Source: an uncultured cyanobacterium (lineage in GTDB: Bacteria > Cyanobacteriota > Vampirovibrionia > Gastranaerophilales > Gastranaerophilaceae). Taken from it: a stretch of DNA of 61,602 bases. The notes under the pieces were generated by a model, which worked only from the letters and a program-made list of their open reading frames with translations, did not search any database and was not told the origin of the DNA. The stretch lies in contig CABUXT010000010.1 of NCBI GenBank assembly GCA_902495705.1, forward strand, positions 1 to 61,602, read 5' to 3'. Shown here piece by piece: positions 44,208-51,722 of this stretch. Made by a program: the position numbers and the translations under genes. The number at the start of each line of letters is the position of its first letter. Position 1 is the first letter of the stretch.

Positions 44208-44818
44208 ACTCTGTTTGTTTCATTATCAATCAAATAAACTTCTCCGCTGTTATGGTCAAAATGGCATTTTGCAATATATAAATCTCCATTTTTTACAGCG
44301 GAGTTTATTATATCAGAATTTTTCATTATGTAATCTTCAACCCATACGGTGTGTTTTCTTGCAAATTTGTTGTTACAATCAAGCTGTCCGGCATGGTCTA
44401 TTACAGGATAAACACATTTTAAAATAGATTGAAAATTGTCCGTAACTTCAGGGTAATGTTCGTTAGCATAACTCATTACACCGCAATCATCATGACCTAA
44501 CAAAATCAATAATGGCACATGGAGCTTTTTCACTGCATATTCAAGACTTTCCAAAACATTTGGTCCAACAGTGATTCCTGCAACTCTTACCACAAATAGC
44601 TCTCCAATACCGCAATCAAAAATGATTTCAGGCACAACTCTTGAATCCGAACAACTCAAAACACATGCGTAAGGCTCTTGATACAATGCCAATTTTTGCA
44701 AAGTAGAAAGACACATATTTTTTGCGGTTGGTGTTCCGTTGATAAAATTTTTATTACCTTTTAAAAGTTTTTCTAATTCTTGTTTTGCTTTCGGTGTTAT
44801 ATTTTCCGGTAAATTCAT
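44204..44818 (-). CDS. Beta-class carbonic anhydrase
   Basis: A 204-aa enzyme that interconverts CO2 and bicarbonate. Zinc ligands are C56 (SCSDSR), H109 and C112 (GHDDCG), with the catalytic D58-R60 dyad present. LFVVRVAGITVGPNVLESLE is the family core after the first ligand. The length is normal for bacterial beta-CAs. GGAG precedes the ATG. It lies 13 bp downstream of an EamA transporter gene and is probably co-transcribed with it; bicarbonate supply to carboxylases is the likely role. Confidence 0.94.
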   Translation of the reverse strand: MNLPENITPKAKQELEKLLKGNKNFINGTPTAKNMCLSTLQKLALYQEPYACVLSCSDSRVVPEIIFDCGIGELFVVRVAGITVGPNVLESLEYAVKKLHVPLLILLGHDDCGVMSYANEHYPEVTDNFQSILKCVYPVIDHAGQLDCNNKFARKHTVWVEDYIMKNSDIINSAVKNGDLYIAKCHFDHNSGEVYLIDNETNRV

Positions 44819-44831
44819 ATTTTCTCCTTTA

Positions 44832-45755
44832 TTATTCTTTTTCTATTTGTGGATATCCTTTTTTGAGTGATTTGGTCTGAATTTGAGACAATACAACCGC
44901 ACTAATCATAAATACACATCCGAAAATTTCTCTTGGGGTCATTGATTCATGCAAAATCATCGCGCCTCCTAATACTGCAAATACTGATTCTAAGCACAAA
45001 ATCAACGATGCAATTGTCGGAGGAGTATATTTTTGACCAAAGATTTGTAGAGTATAAGCAACTCCGCAAGTCAAAATTCCTGCATATAAAATCGGAATTT
45101 TGCAAGCAACAAAGCCTGCCCATGTTGGTGTTTCAAATAGTAACATCAAAAACATTGACAAAATTCCGACAACAAAAAACTGAACACAAGAAACTTTTGT
45201 TGCATTAACGAATTTTGAAAAATGGTTTACGACAATGATGTGTACCCCATAGAAAAATGCCCCAATCAGCAACAACCCATCATACATGTCAAATCCTGAT
45301 ATACTGTTTTTAAAACACAACAAATACAAGCCAACAAGTGCTAAACCGACGCTGATTTTGACGTTTTTTGAAAGCTTTTCGCCAAAGAAAGTTAAAATCA
45401 AAGGCACAAATATTATATATAATGCCGAAATAAATCCGGCTTTTCCTGCACTTGCGGATAACATACTGTATTGCTGAATTGACATAGCGGTAAATAAAGC
45501 CAAACCGCAAGATAGTCCTGCTTTTGCAAGGTTTACGTGTTGTTCGTATTTAACTTCTTTTGTTCTGGTATCTTCTTTCATCATTTTGGCAACAAAAATT
45601 ACAGGGATTAAACTCAAGCCGCCCAAGATACTTCTTGCAAAATTAAATCCGAACGGACCTACATAATCCATGCCTGCCTTTTGAGCGACAAAAGAAACAC
45701 CCCAAATCAAGCCTGTTAAAAATAATGCAAAATTTGCCAATATCTTTTTATTCAT
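44832..45755 (-). CDS. EamA/DMT-family transporter
   Basis: A 307-aa inner-membrane protein with about ten transmembrane helices arranged as two EamA repeats. Recognisable segments are LTGLIWGVSFVAQKAG in helix 1, LSASAGKAGFISALYIIFVP, and the second-repeat signature YTPPTIASLILCLESVFAVL. DMT transporters export or import small metabolites such as amino acids or sugars, and the substrate cannot be inferred here. GAGG precedes the ATG. It is the promoter-proximal gene of a two-gene unit with carbonic anhydrase and is divergent from a TPR gene. Confidence 0.9.
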   Translation of the reverse strand: MNKKILANFALFLTGLIWGVSFVAQKAGMDYVGPFGFNFARSILGGLSLIPVIFVAKMMKEDTRTKEVKYEQHVNLAKAGLSCGLALFTAMSIQQYSMLSASAGKAGFISALYIIFVPLILTFFGEKLSKNVKISVGLALVGLYLLCFKNSISGFDMYDGLLLIGAFFYGVHIIVVNHFSKFVNATKVSCVQFFVVGILSMFLMLLFETPTWAGFVACKIPILYAGILTCGVAYTLQIFGQKYTPPTIASLILCLESVFAVLGGAMILHESMTPREIFGCVFMISAVVLSQIQTKSLKKGYPQIEKE

Positions 45756-45832
45756 ACCAACCTCTTTGCTATTATTATATTTAATTTTATACTATAATCA
45801 AATAATGTTAAGTTTTAATTTTGAGGTAAATC

Positions 45833-46315
45833 ATGAGTGGCTACAAAGACTATATAGATAAAGGGATTGAAGAAATTAACAGTGGAAAATTTGAAGATGC
45901 AATTGCAGATATTACAAAATCAATTGAGTTAAAAAATGATTGGGAAATTTCGTATTTTTATCGTGCAGTGGCAAATCAAGCGTTAGAAAAATGGGATGAT
46001 GCCATGCTTGATTATACAAAAGCACTTCAAATAAATGATAAAATGACTGATGCATATTATAACAAAGCTAAAATTACGCTATCAAGAAAAGATATTGAAA
46101 ATCCTGACATCAAAAAGGCGATTTCTGATTTGGAAAAAGCTTTGGAATTAGATAACAAATTTGTTGATGCTCTATTTGCAATGGCTGCTGCATACAAAAA
46201 ACTTGGTGAATATCACAAGTCACTTGAATATTTGGAAAAGTTACTTGAGATTGAACCGCAAGCAGTAAATGCCAGAGCCTTGAAAAAGTTAATCTTGCAG
46301 AAGTATATGGTATAG
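45833..46315 (+). CDS. Cytoplasmic TPR protein
   Basis: A 160-aa protein made of about four tetratricopeptide repeats: YIDKGIEEINSGKFEDAIAD, SYFYRAVANQALEKWDDAML, AYYNKAKITLSRKDIENPDI and ALFAMAAAYKKLGEYHKSLE each show the W/L-G-Y-A-P-like spacing. No signal peptide. GAGG precedes the ATG. TATAAT at about 45792-45797 is a plausible -10. It is a single gene, and its binding partner is unknown. Confidence 0.85.
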   Translation: MSGYKDYIDKGIEEINSGKFEDAIADITKSIELKNDWEISYFYRAVANQALEKWDDAMLDYTKALQINDKMTDAYYNKAKITLSRKDIENPDIKKAISDLEKALELDNKFVDALFAMAAAYKKLGEYHKSLEYLEKLLEIEPQAVNARALKKLILQKYMV

Positions 46316-46705
46316 GCAGGAGGGCAAGAGGGCAAGTTTGAAAACCAAGCCGATAATTACTTTTTGTCATTCTGAAAGCTTAGAAAATTTGTGTGAAGTA
46401 TGAGCACAAAATTTTCTTGCTATTCAGAATCTATCAATGCTGATTTTGTTGTCTGCTTGGTAAAGCCGACCTACAGCCCTGCCGTTTAGAATCAACCCCT
46501 CTCCCTACCCCTCAGCCATTCGGCACGCAGTCTCACTCAACTCGCATTGCTCGTTGGTTCGGCTAGTGTCCCATCGGAGAGGGGATAATGTTACTCTGAA
46601 CTGTGGATTTCGTCGGAATGATAGTTATACCTTTTGTTTAATCCAAATATGTTCTGGAGTCTTATAAAATGTTATTTTATTATTTTTCTCTGCTACAATA
46701 GAACT
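46316..46705. repeat. Gene-free repeat block
   Basis: Holds a GTCATTCTGAAAGCTTAG...CTATTCAGAATCTATCAATG element (46366-46440), the inverted counterpart of 43716-43791; a degraded CCGACC hairpin (about 46450-46475); and a CCCCTCTCCCTACCCCTC tract (46496-46514) split by about 60 bp of GC-rich sequence before GAGAGGGGA (46577-46585). The last 60 bp carry the promoter of the next gene. Confidence 0.7.
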
Positions 46706-47377
46706 ATGGCTACGAATTTTGATTTCCTAAAAAATACTGACAAAAATTTATATGACATAATTTTAGATGCTGAAAAATTGTATCGTGATGAATATTTTGA
46801 ACAATGCATGGGGCAAACCAGACGTTTTGCCGAAAATGTCTGCAAAAATGTTCTTGGTAACAAACGTACGACCGAAGACACTTTTGACCAAATGCTTGCA
46901 ACTTTAAAAGACCATTCACAAGGTTCAGAACAAGAAAAAGAATTCATTGACGATTTATATTTCTTGAAAAAATGCGGTAACAAATCCATTCACTCCTCTT
47001 CTGTAAAAAAAGATGGAATTAATGCAATGGAATGTCTGCAACGCGCATTTGAAGCTGCGATAAATTATTGTGTATTTTATAAAAAAGGTGATAAAGAAAT
47101 TTTGAACCTTCATTATGATATTGAACTTCTTGCAACAGGAAAAAAGAGTAAGACTTTGGCTCAAAAATATGCTCAAGCAAAAGAAAAATCTCAAAAAAAG
47201 ACCACATCAAAATCAAAAAATACATCATCCAAAAAACAGACAAAACCGAAGTTAAAACAACAAACTTCAATGAAATCTTGTCCAAAACCTTCAAAGATTT
47301 CTCCTTATTGGGTTGTCGTTGGAATATTTTCAATTATTTCATTTTGCCTTGTTGTGTTTTTGCTGATTACAAAATAA
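46706..47377 (+). CDS. DUF4145-like protein with C-terminal membrane anchor
   Basis: A 223-aa protein. Residues 1-125 resemble the DUF4145/HsdR-associated helical domain: ILDAEKLYRDEYFEQCMGQT followed by RRFAENVC, then HSSSVKK near residue 96. Residues 145-195 are a Lys/Ser/Thr-rich linker, and residues 199-221 form a membrane helix (WVVVGIFSIISFCLVVFLLI). The soluble domain should face the cytoplasm. ATG 46706 is used; the upstream in-frame region is repeat-adjacent. TACAAT lies 6 nt before the ATG and there is no Shine-Dalgarno, so a leaderless mRNA is likely. Confidence 0.7.
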   Translation: MATNFDFLKNTDKNLYDIILDAEKLYRDEYFEQCMGQTRRFAENVCKNVLGNKRTTEDTFDQMLATLKDHSQGSEQEKEFIDDLYFLKKCGNKSIHSSSVKKDGINAMECLQRAFEAAINYCVFYKKGDKEILNLHYDIELLATGKKSKTLAQKYAQAKEKSQKKTTSKSKNTSSKKQTKPKLKQQTSMKSCPKPSKISPYWVVVGIFSIISFCLVVFLLITK

Positions 47378-48044
47378 TAACAGGCAAAAGAAGGCATGAG
47401 GTTAGTTAAATTTAGAAAAATCGCGTCATTACGAGGAAAAACAAGCCGAGCAGAGTGCGAAGTAGCCTGCCAATTTTATTGGCTATCCGCAGGATTTATT
47501 GGCAGGCTCGGAGGCACGTTTAATGCGAGGCGCCGTTGGAATTATATCATTGGTCTTAACAGAGTAACGTGGTAATCCACAACAAGATTTGCAGGGGATT
47601 ACTACGTCGCTTACGTATAGGTTATTGTTTTATTTGTAAAATATTGCTCCTCGTAATGACATGTTAAAAGTAGTGTGGGGAAAACGAAGTGTCCCCACAA
47701 GCAATTCAGCAAGAAGGTCAATAATCCGACAATAGCCAAAAGTGAACAATCAAACAAAACGAGTAAATGACAAAAGCCGAATTTGTTTGAGGAACGAAGT
47801 GACGAGTTATTCGGCTACTATACGAGTTTTTAGTTTGATGTGAACGTTGGCGTGTCGGTGGTTTTGTGGTGCTTTTGCCACCAAAAGCACCACTGCACGG
47901 AGTGCATGAAAAAGAGAGGATGAACCCTCACCCTAACCCTCTCCCTAAAGTATACAATTGAAAGGCTTTGCCCCCTCTCCCTTCCCCTCTCCCACAAGGG
48001 GCGAGGGAACTTGTTTTGGAATCCTTTCCATATAGCATTAAGAA
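47378..48044. repeat. Gene-free block of nested repeats
   Basis: Holds the TIR element 47425-47663, a TGTGGGGA/TCCCCACA hairpin (47674-47699), a duplicate (47702-47763) of 43427-43490, an AGCCGAAT/ATTCGGCT stem (about 47771-47816), a perfect 12-bp hairpin GTGGTGCTTTTG/CAAAAGCACCAC (about 47867-47894), and a split CCCTCTCCC tract (about 47926-48010). Confidence 0.75.
47425..47663. mobile_element. TIR element GTCATTACGAGGA, medium copy (about 239 bp)
   Basis: Left end GTCATTACGAGGA, right end TCCTCGTAATGACATG. It contains the CAAGCCGAGCAGAGTGCG and GCAGGATTTATTGGCAGG inner block missing from the 151-bp copy at 43239. Confidence 0.75.
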
Positions 48045-48078
48045 AGCGGACGGAAAATCATTCGATTTTCCGTCCGCT
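48045..48078 (-). terminator. pgi terminator
   Basis: AGCGGACGGAAAATC and GATTTTCCGTCCGCT form a 15-bp stem with a short loop, followed on the minus strand by TTCTT, about 25 bp after the pgi stop. Confidence 0.85.
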
Positions 48079-48102
48079 CTATATTATCTCAAAACTTATA
48101 AA

Positions 48103-49401
48103 CTATTTTGAAATTCTACCAGGAACAACAACTCCACCTTTCAAATTCTTTTTGTAAAATTCTACGTGTGGTTGAAGTACACTGTCTAATACATCAGGCA
48201 ATGCTTTACCTGTCATTACGCATTGAACGATTTCTTGGTAAACAGTAGCAAATGCTCTCAATTGAGTCAATGCACCTGCAGCTGCCGGTGTCAAACCAAA
48301 TTCAGAAGTTTCAACATCTTCTCTAAAGAATGCACCAGTGATTTCATAAGATTTTGTCAAAGCACCAATGTATGCTTTTGCGTTTTCTGAACATACACCG
48401 TTATCTACCGGAACAGTAAGAGCGAAAACAAGTTTGTTTGCAGGATTGAAGTGAGCCTCTGCAGAGTGGTGCATAGCGTCAGGAACTTTAGCAACTTGTT
48501 TTAGAGTGTCTTTTACTGATTCGTTTTGCATTTGAGCATGCCAGTAAACAGTGTTTTCAAACATAGAACCCATATATTGGTGAACAGATGCTTCAATACC
48601 GTTTAATTTAGCATCAGCCCAGAAAATACCTTCTTTTAATGCATCGTTGATGTCTAAATCTTCTGATAATGATTGAGAAGAAACTTCTTGAGCTGCATTT
48701 AATAATGCAACCATATCAGCTTTTGGAAGTCCTGCCCAAATCAATGTGAATAGAGCGTGGTCATCAAATGCTGAAAATCTTCCGCCAACATCATCATGGA
48801 TGAACAAGTCGCCCAACCAACCGTTAGCAATTGATGTACGACGTAATTCAGATTTTTCTGCATTACTGTCAGTAACAGCGATAAAGTGTTTAGCAGCTGA
48901 TTTTTCTGCCTCTTCTTGAGATTGACCTTTTGCCATATAAGCATCAATCAACATTTGTTGAACTCTCAAGAAACCGTCTTTTGTTTCAAAAGTTGAACCT
49001 GATTTAGATGCAATCATGAAGTTTGAAGAAGTAACATCTCCAAGTCTTTTCATAAATCTTGCCAAGCTGATTGAATCAACATCTGAATAGAAATCAACAA
49101 CATCGTGGCAGATGTTCAAGCCATTAATAGATAACATGTGTTCAACTGTGTGTTTAGAACCGCCGATACCCATAACGCTTAATTTTTTGTTTCCTGTTTG
49201 AGCTTTGAAGTTTTCTACCATAGTGTATAATTCGTCAACTCTTTTAAGTTGTTCTGATGGTAGATTTACCCAGTTTAGGAAGTAACCTTTTTTGTTTGCA
49301 CGAGATGCAAATTCACTAACGAACTCAGATACTTTTGATGAATATTTTGAAATATCAACACCTGAGAAAGTAGTTTTAACTGATGAGTTTTTTGTAATCA
49401 T
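48103..49401 (-). CDS. pgi: Glucose-6-phosphate isomerase
   Basis: Pgi interconverts glucose-6-phosphate and fructose-6-phosphate in glycolysis. The 432-aa protein is of the shorter bacterial type. Phosphosugar-binding motifs are MGIGGSKHT (about 76-84), ASKSGSTFETK (about 132-142) and DDVGGRFSAF (about 202-211), with the catalytic Glu in NGIEASVHQYMGSMFENTVY and the Lys in the C-terminal segment. GGAG precedes the ATG. It is a single gene with its own terminator. The N-terminus has a TTFSG that recalls the FxG motif of other proteins here, perhaps by chance. Confidence 0.95.
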   Translation of the reverse strand: MITKNSSVKTTFSGVDISKYSSKVSEFVSEFASRANKKGYFLNWVNLPSEQLKRVDELYTMVENFKAQTGNKKLSVMGIGGSKHTVEHMLSINGLNICHDVVDFYSDVDSISLARFMKRLGDVTSSNFMIASKSGSTFETKDGFLRVQQMLIDAYMAKGQSQEEAEKSAAKHFIAVTDSNAEKSELRRTSIANGWLGDLFIHDDVGGRFSAFDDHALFTLIWAGLPKADMVALLNAAQEVSSQSLSEDLDINDALKEGIFWADAKLNGIEASVHQYMGSMFENTVYWHAQMQNESVKDTLKQVAKVPDAMHHSAEAHFNPANKLVFALTVPVDNGVCSENAKAYIGALTKSYEITGAFFREDVETSEFGLTPAAAGALTQLRAFATVYQEIVQCVMTGKALPDVLDSVLQPHVEFYKKNLKGGVVVPGRISK

Positions 49402-49574
49402 TATTTCTCTCCTTTTTTCGTACCATTTCCTACATTGTATTATAAAAATGAAAATATAAATAGGTAGGGCGGAGAATGTTTATAAAGAGAAGGCAGGAAG
49501 GCTGGAGGGCGGGATGTCAGGCTCAAATATTAAGAAAATTTTGACCTTTTTTATAATTTGCAAAATCTTGTGGC

Positions 49575-49603
49575 TTGACAAATAAAAATATGAGCGATAT
49601 ACT
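49575..49603 (+). promoter_or_regulatory. Strong sigma-70-type promoter
   Basis: Perfect TTGACA (49575-49580), 17-bp spacer, TATACT (49598-49603). The predicted start near 49610 gives a leader of about 200 nt before the gene at 49810. Confidence 0.88.
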
Positions 49604-49624
49604 ATGTCTGTAATAAAGGAAACT

Positions 49625-49678
49625 ATGATTATTTTAAACGCAAAAAAATCAAATAACTCCTCCTCCAAGTTCAACTAA
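49625..49678 (+). CDS. Leader peptide of an attenuator (17 aa, Ser/Asn-rich)
   Basis: ATG at 49625 follows AAAGGAA. The product MIILNAKKSNNSSSKFN has four Ser and four Asn in 17 residues, clustered as S-N-N-S-S-S (codons TCA AAT AAC TCC TCC TCC). The last codons overlap attenuator strand 1 and the TAA stop overlaps strand 2. This arrangement matches ribosome-mediated attenuation leaders. No other role is apparent for such a short peptide. Confidence 0.75.
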   Translation: MIILNAKKSNNSSSKFN

Positions 49679-49782
49679 TTGGGACTTGGCGGTTTTTGCG
49701 TGTAAATTTTACCTATTTTGATTTATAGTTTTTAAACCAGATTTTATTGTAAAAAGTCCCAATTTTTTAGTTGGGATTTTTT
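49665..49782 (+). promoter_or_regulatory. Transcription attenuator (strands 1-4)
   Basis: Strand 1, CCAAGT (49665-49670), pairs with ACTTGG (49684-49689) inside strand 2. Strand 2, AATTGGGACTT (49677-49687), is a perfect 11-bp complement of strand 3, AAGTCCCAATT (49754-49764). Strand 3 also pairs with strand 4: TCCCAA (49757-49762) with TTGGGA (49771-49776), followed by six T, a terminator. The 1:2 plus 3:4 state and the 2:3 state exclude each other, the classic trp-type logic. Confidence 0.78.
49756..49782 (+). terminator. Attenuator terminator hairpin
   Basis: TCCCAA, an 8-nt loop (TTTTTTAG), TTGGGA and TTTTTT. It lies between the leader peptide and the gene at 49810 on the same strand. 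Confidence 0.82.
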
Positions 49783-49809
49783 CGTATGTAATTTTTTTGT
49801 GGAGATATG

Positions 49810-51372
49810 ATGAATTTAACAGTAAATAATTATGATGTAAGAACAAGACAACCAAGATTTACAGGTGCACTAGACGGACTTGCTACTTGTGCATTAAAAA
49901 CACTGGATACAAATGAAATGGCAAATGCTGTATTAATAGATTTAGGTGCGATGGTCGGACCAAGGTCATATTACGATGGCAAACACAGAAATAAAGATGC
50001 AGGTATTGAAACATTTTTTAGAGAATTGAGCGGAACTTTTATTAATTGTTTATCTGCAGGGCTTTTAGCTGTTGGAATTTCTCGTTTGGTTTCAAACAGA
50101 ATTATGCCGGAAGTTAAAATCAGACCTGATACTTGGTATAGCGACAATTCTATGGCTACCTTACATAAGGCATGGTTGGATTCAGATAACAATACCAAAA
50201 CTTATGCTAAAAATGTTTTAGAAAATATTTCAGGTCGTGATGGCAAAAATATAACTAAATTTAATAATATTAATTGGGAAAATGTTGACTGGATTGATGA
50301 AAACAAATGGAAAAATATCAATTGGCAAAACACAAAATATAAAAATATAGCTGAAACATTAAAAACAAAAGATGGAATAATTAATACTCTGACTGAAATA
50401 ATTGAAGACAAAAATATTACAAAATCTGATAAGAAAAATGTCTTGAAAATAATGGAGGCTCGTATTACAAACGCTCTAGGTGCAAATAGAGACCTGAGCG
50501 TAAATATCGGTGATAAAAAATGGGCTGACAGATTAGAAATAATTTTGCGTGACACTTATGATATGGGCAAAGATATTTTCACAAATAAAAATGTAAATAT
50601 CGAACAAGCTTTGAAAAAAATCAGCAAAATTAACAAAATTAAAATCTTTGGTGCACTAACAGGAGCATCTGCTCTTGGTTTAACTAACCAACATATTAAT
50701 AGAAAATTGACAGAAAAACGCACAGGCAAAAAAGGCTTTGTCGGTGATATTGATTATGCAAATCGTCCTGCAAACGGTAAAGATGAAAAAGTTCAAAATA
50801 ATAAATCTTTATGGCTGAAAAAAATCTTGGCAAGTGCTGGCATGGTCGCTATGGTAATCAGTGTAATGAAAGTAAAAAATCCGAAAGATTTTGTTAAAAA
50901 ATTACAATTCACAGGGCCTGTTACAAGCGGTAACGCAATTAAAACGGTTTATGCGGCAAATATTGTCGGCAGATTTATGGCGGCAGATAATGAAACCGAA
51001 TTAAAAGAGTCTGTAACTAGAGATTACTTTGGATTCTTGAACTGGTTAGTGTTTGGCGGATTTGCAGCAAAAGGTGTTGCAAATATCTTAGACCCTAAAC
51101 GCGAAAATCTTTTCAACCAAACCAAAGAAGGAAAAGGTATAAAACATTGGTTGAATGATTTATCTTTGAAAACCCATGCCGAAGTTGCATCAAAAGGTGC
51201 AAAATTTGCAAAGAAAAATATTTGGAAATTGAATGTTGCCCATGCCTCTGGGTTGTTATATTCAGGAATCACTCTTGGTTATTTATTACCTATGATTAAT
51301 GCAAAATTGGCTAAAAAACGCGGTGCAAAAGAGCAACAAATAAAAAATAATGCAAAAAATTTGACAAAGTGA
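49810..51372 (+). CDS. Attenuator-controlled lineage-specific membrane protein
   Basis: A 520-aa protein of unknown function. After a polar start it has PRFTGALDG, the FxG motif. A hydrophobic segment at about residues 75-90 follows FFRELSGTFINCL. A charged Trp/Asn-rich region with a NINWENVDWIDENKWKNINW repeat-like pattern (about 152-175) comes next, then helices at about 278-290 and 335-350, and a DYFGFLNWLVFGGFAAKGVA segment near 400-420. It resembles the proteins at 28609 and 36575. ATG 49810 is chosen because GGAG lies 5 nt upstream; ATG 49807 is only 2 nt from it. A strong promoter and attenuator precede it. Confidence 0.72.
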   Translation: MNLTVNNYDVRTRQPRFTGALDGLATCALKTLDTNEMANAVLIDLGAMVGPRSYYDGKHRNKDAGIETFFRELSGTFINCLSAGLLAVGISRLVSNRIMPEVKIRPDTWYSDNSMATLHKAWLDSDNNTKTYAKNVLENISGRDGKNITKFNNINWENVDWIDENKWKNINWQNTKYKNIAETLKTKDGIINTLTEIIEDKNITKSDKKNVLKIMEARITNALGANRDLSVNIGDKKWADRLEIILRDTYDMGKDIFTNKNVNIEQALKKISKINKIKIFGALTGASALGLTNQHINRKLTEKRTGKKGFVGDIDYANRPANGKDEKVQNNKSLWLKKILASAGMVAMVISVMKVKNPKDFVKKLQFTGPVTSGNAIKTVYAANIVGRFMAADNETELKESVTRDYFGFLNWLVFGGFAAKGVANILDPKRENLFNQTKEGKGIKHWLNDLSLKTHAEVASKGAKFAKKNIWKLNVAHASGLLYSGITLGYLLPMINAKLAKKRGAKEQQIKNNAKNLTK

Positions 51373-51722
51373 AAAGCATGACGGCATGCCATTTTTCGGA
51401 AAGATTTTAATAAATTTTAAGTGTAAATTTTACAAATGTTAATCCTTCTTATCATGACGTAATAATTTTAAAAAATCTTATCATTTAGCATGACCTTTGC
51501 GGCTCGCGGTTTTGATAAAAATTGTTTCAAATCATTAAGAAAATTATCCCCCAAAAGATTCATTTTTTTATAAATATTCTTATAATTTTTATTAATTCAT
51601 GATAGAATTAAGTAACAGAAGATTATGGGAAGTAAAGGTGAAAGTCCTTCACTGGTCCGCAACCGTAACAGTCGGAAAACTTTACTAAAGCATGCGACTT
51701 ACGAGACTGAGGAGATGATTAT
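51373..51722. other. Intergenic leader region of nrdD
   Basis: The first 200 bp show nothing identifiable beyond AT-rich sequence. TATAAT at 51581-51586 is a likely -10 box for the nrdDG transcript. The rest is the cobalamin riboswitch. Confidence 0.6.
51600..51720 (+). promoter_or_regulatory. Cobalamin riboswitch
   Basis: Core elements appear in order: ATGGGAAG (P3/P4 side), GGTGAAAGTCCTTCACTG (51638-51655), GTCCGCAACCGTAA, AGTCGG, and the closing CGAGACTGAGGAG box (51702-51714). GAGGAG in this box is also the nrdD ribosome site, 8 nt before ATG 51723. B12 binding should therefore block translation. It is a short variant with a reduced peripheral stem. Confidence 0.87.

Noticed and set aside
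49360..49401. FxG motif in Pgi (TTFSG)
   Set aside because: Pgi is a universal cytosolic enzyme with variable N-termini; one F-S-G can occur by chance, so it is not counted in the motif set.
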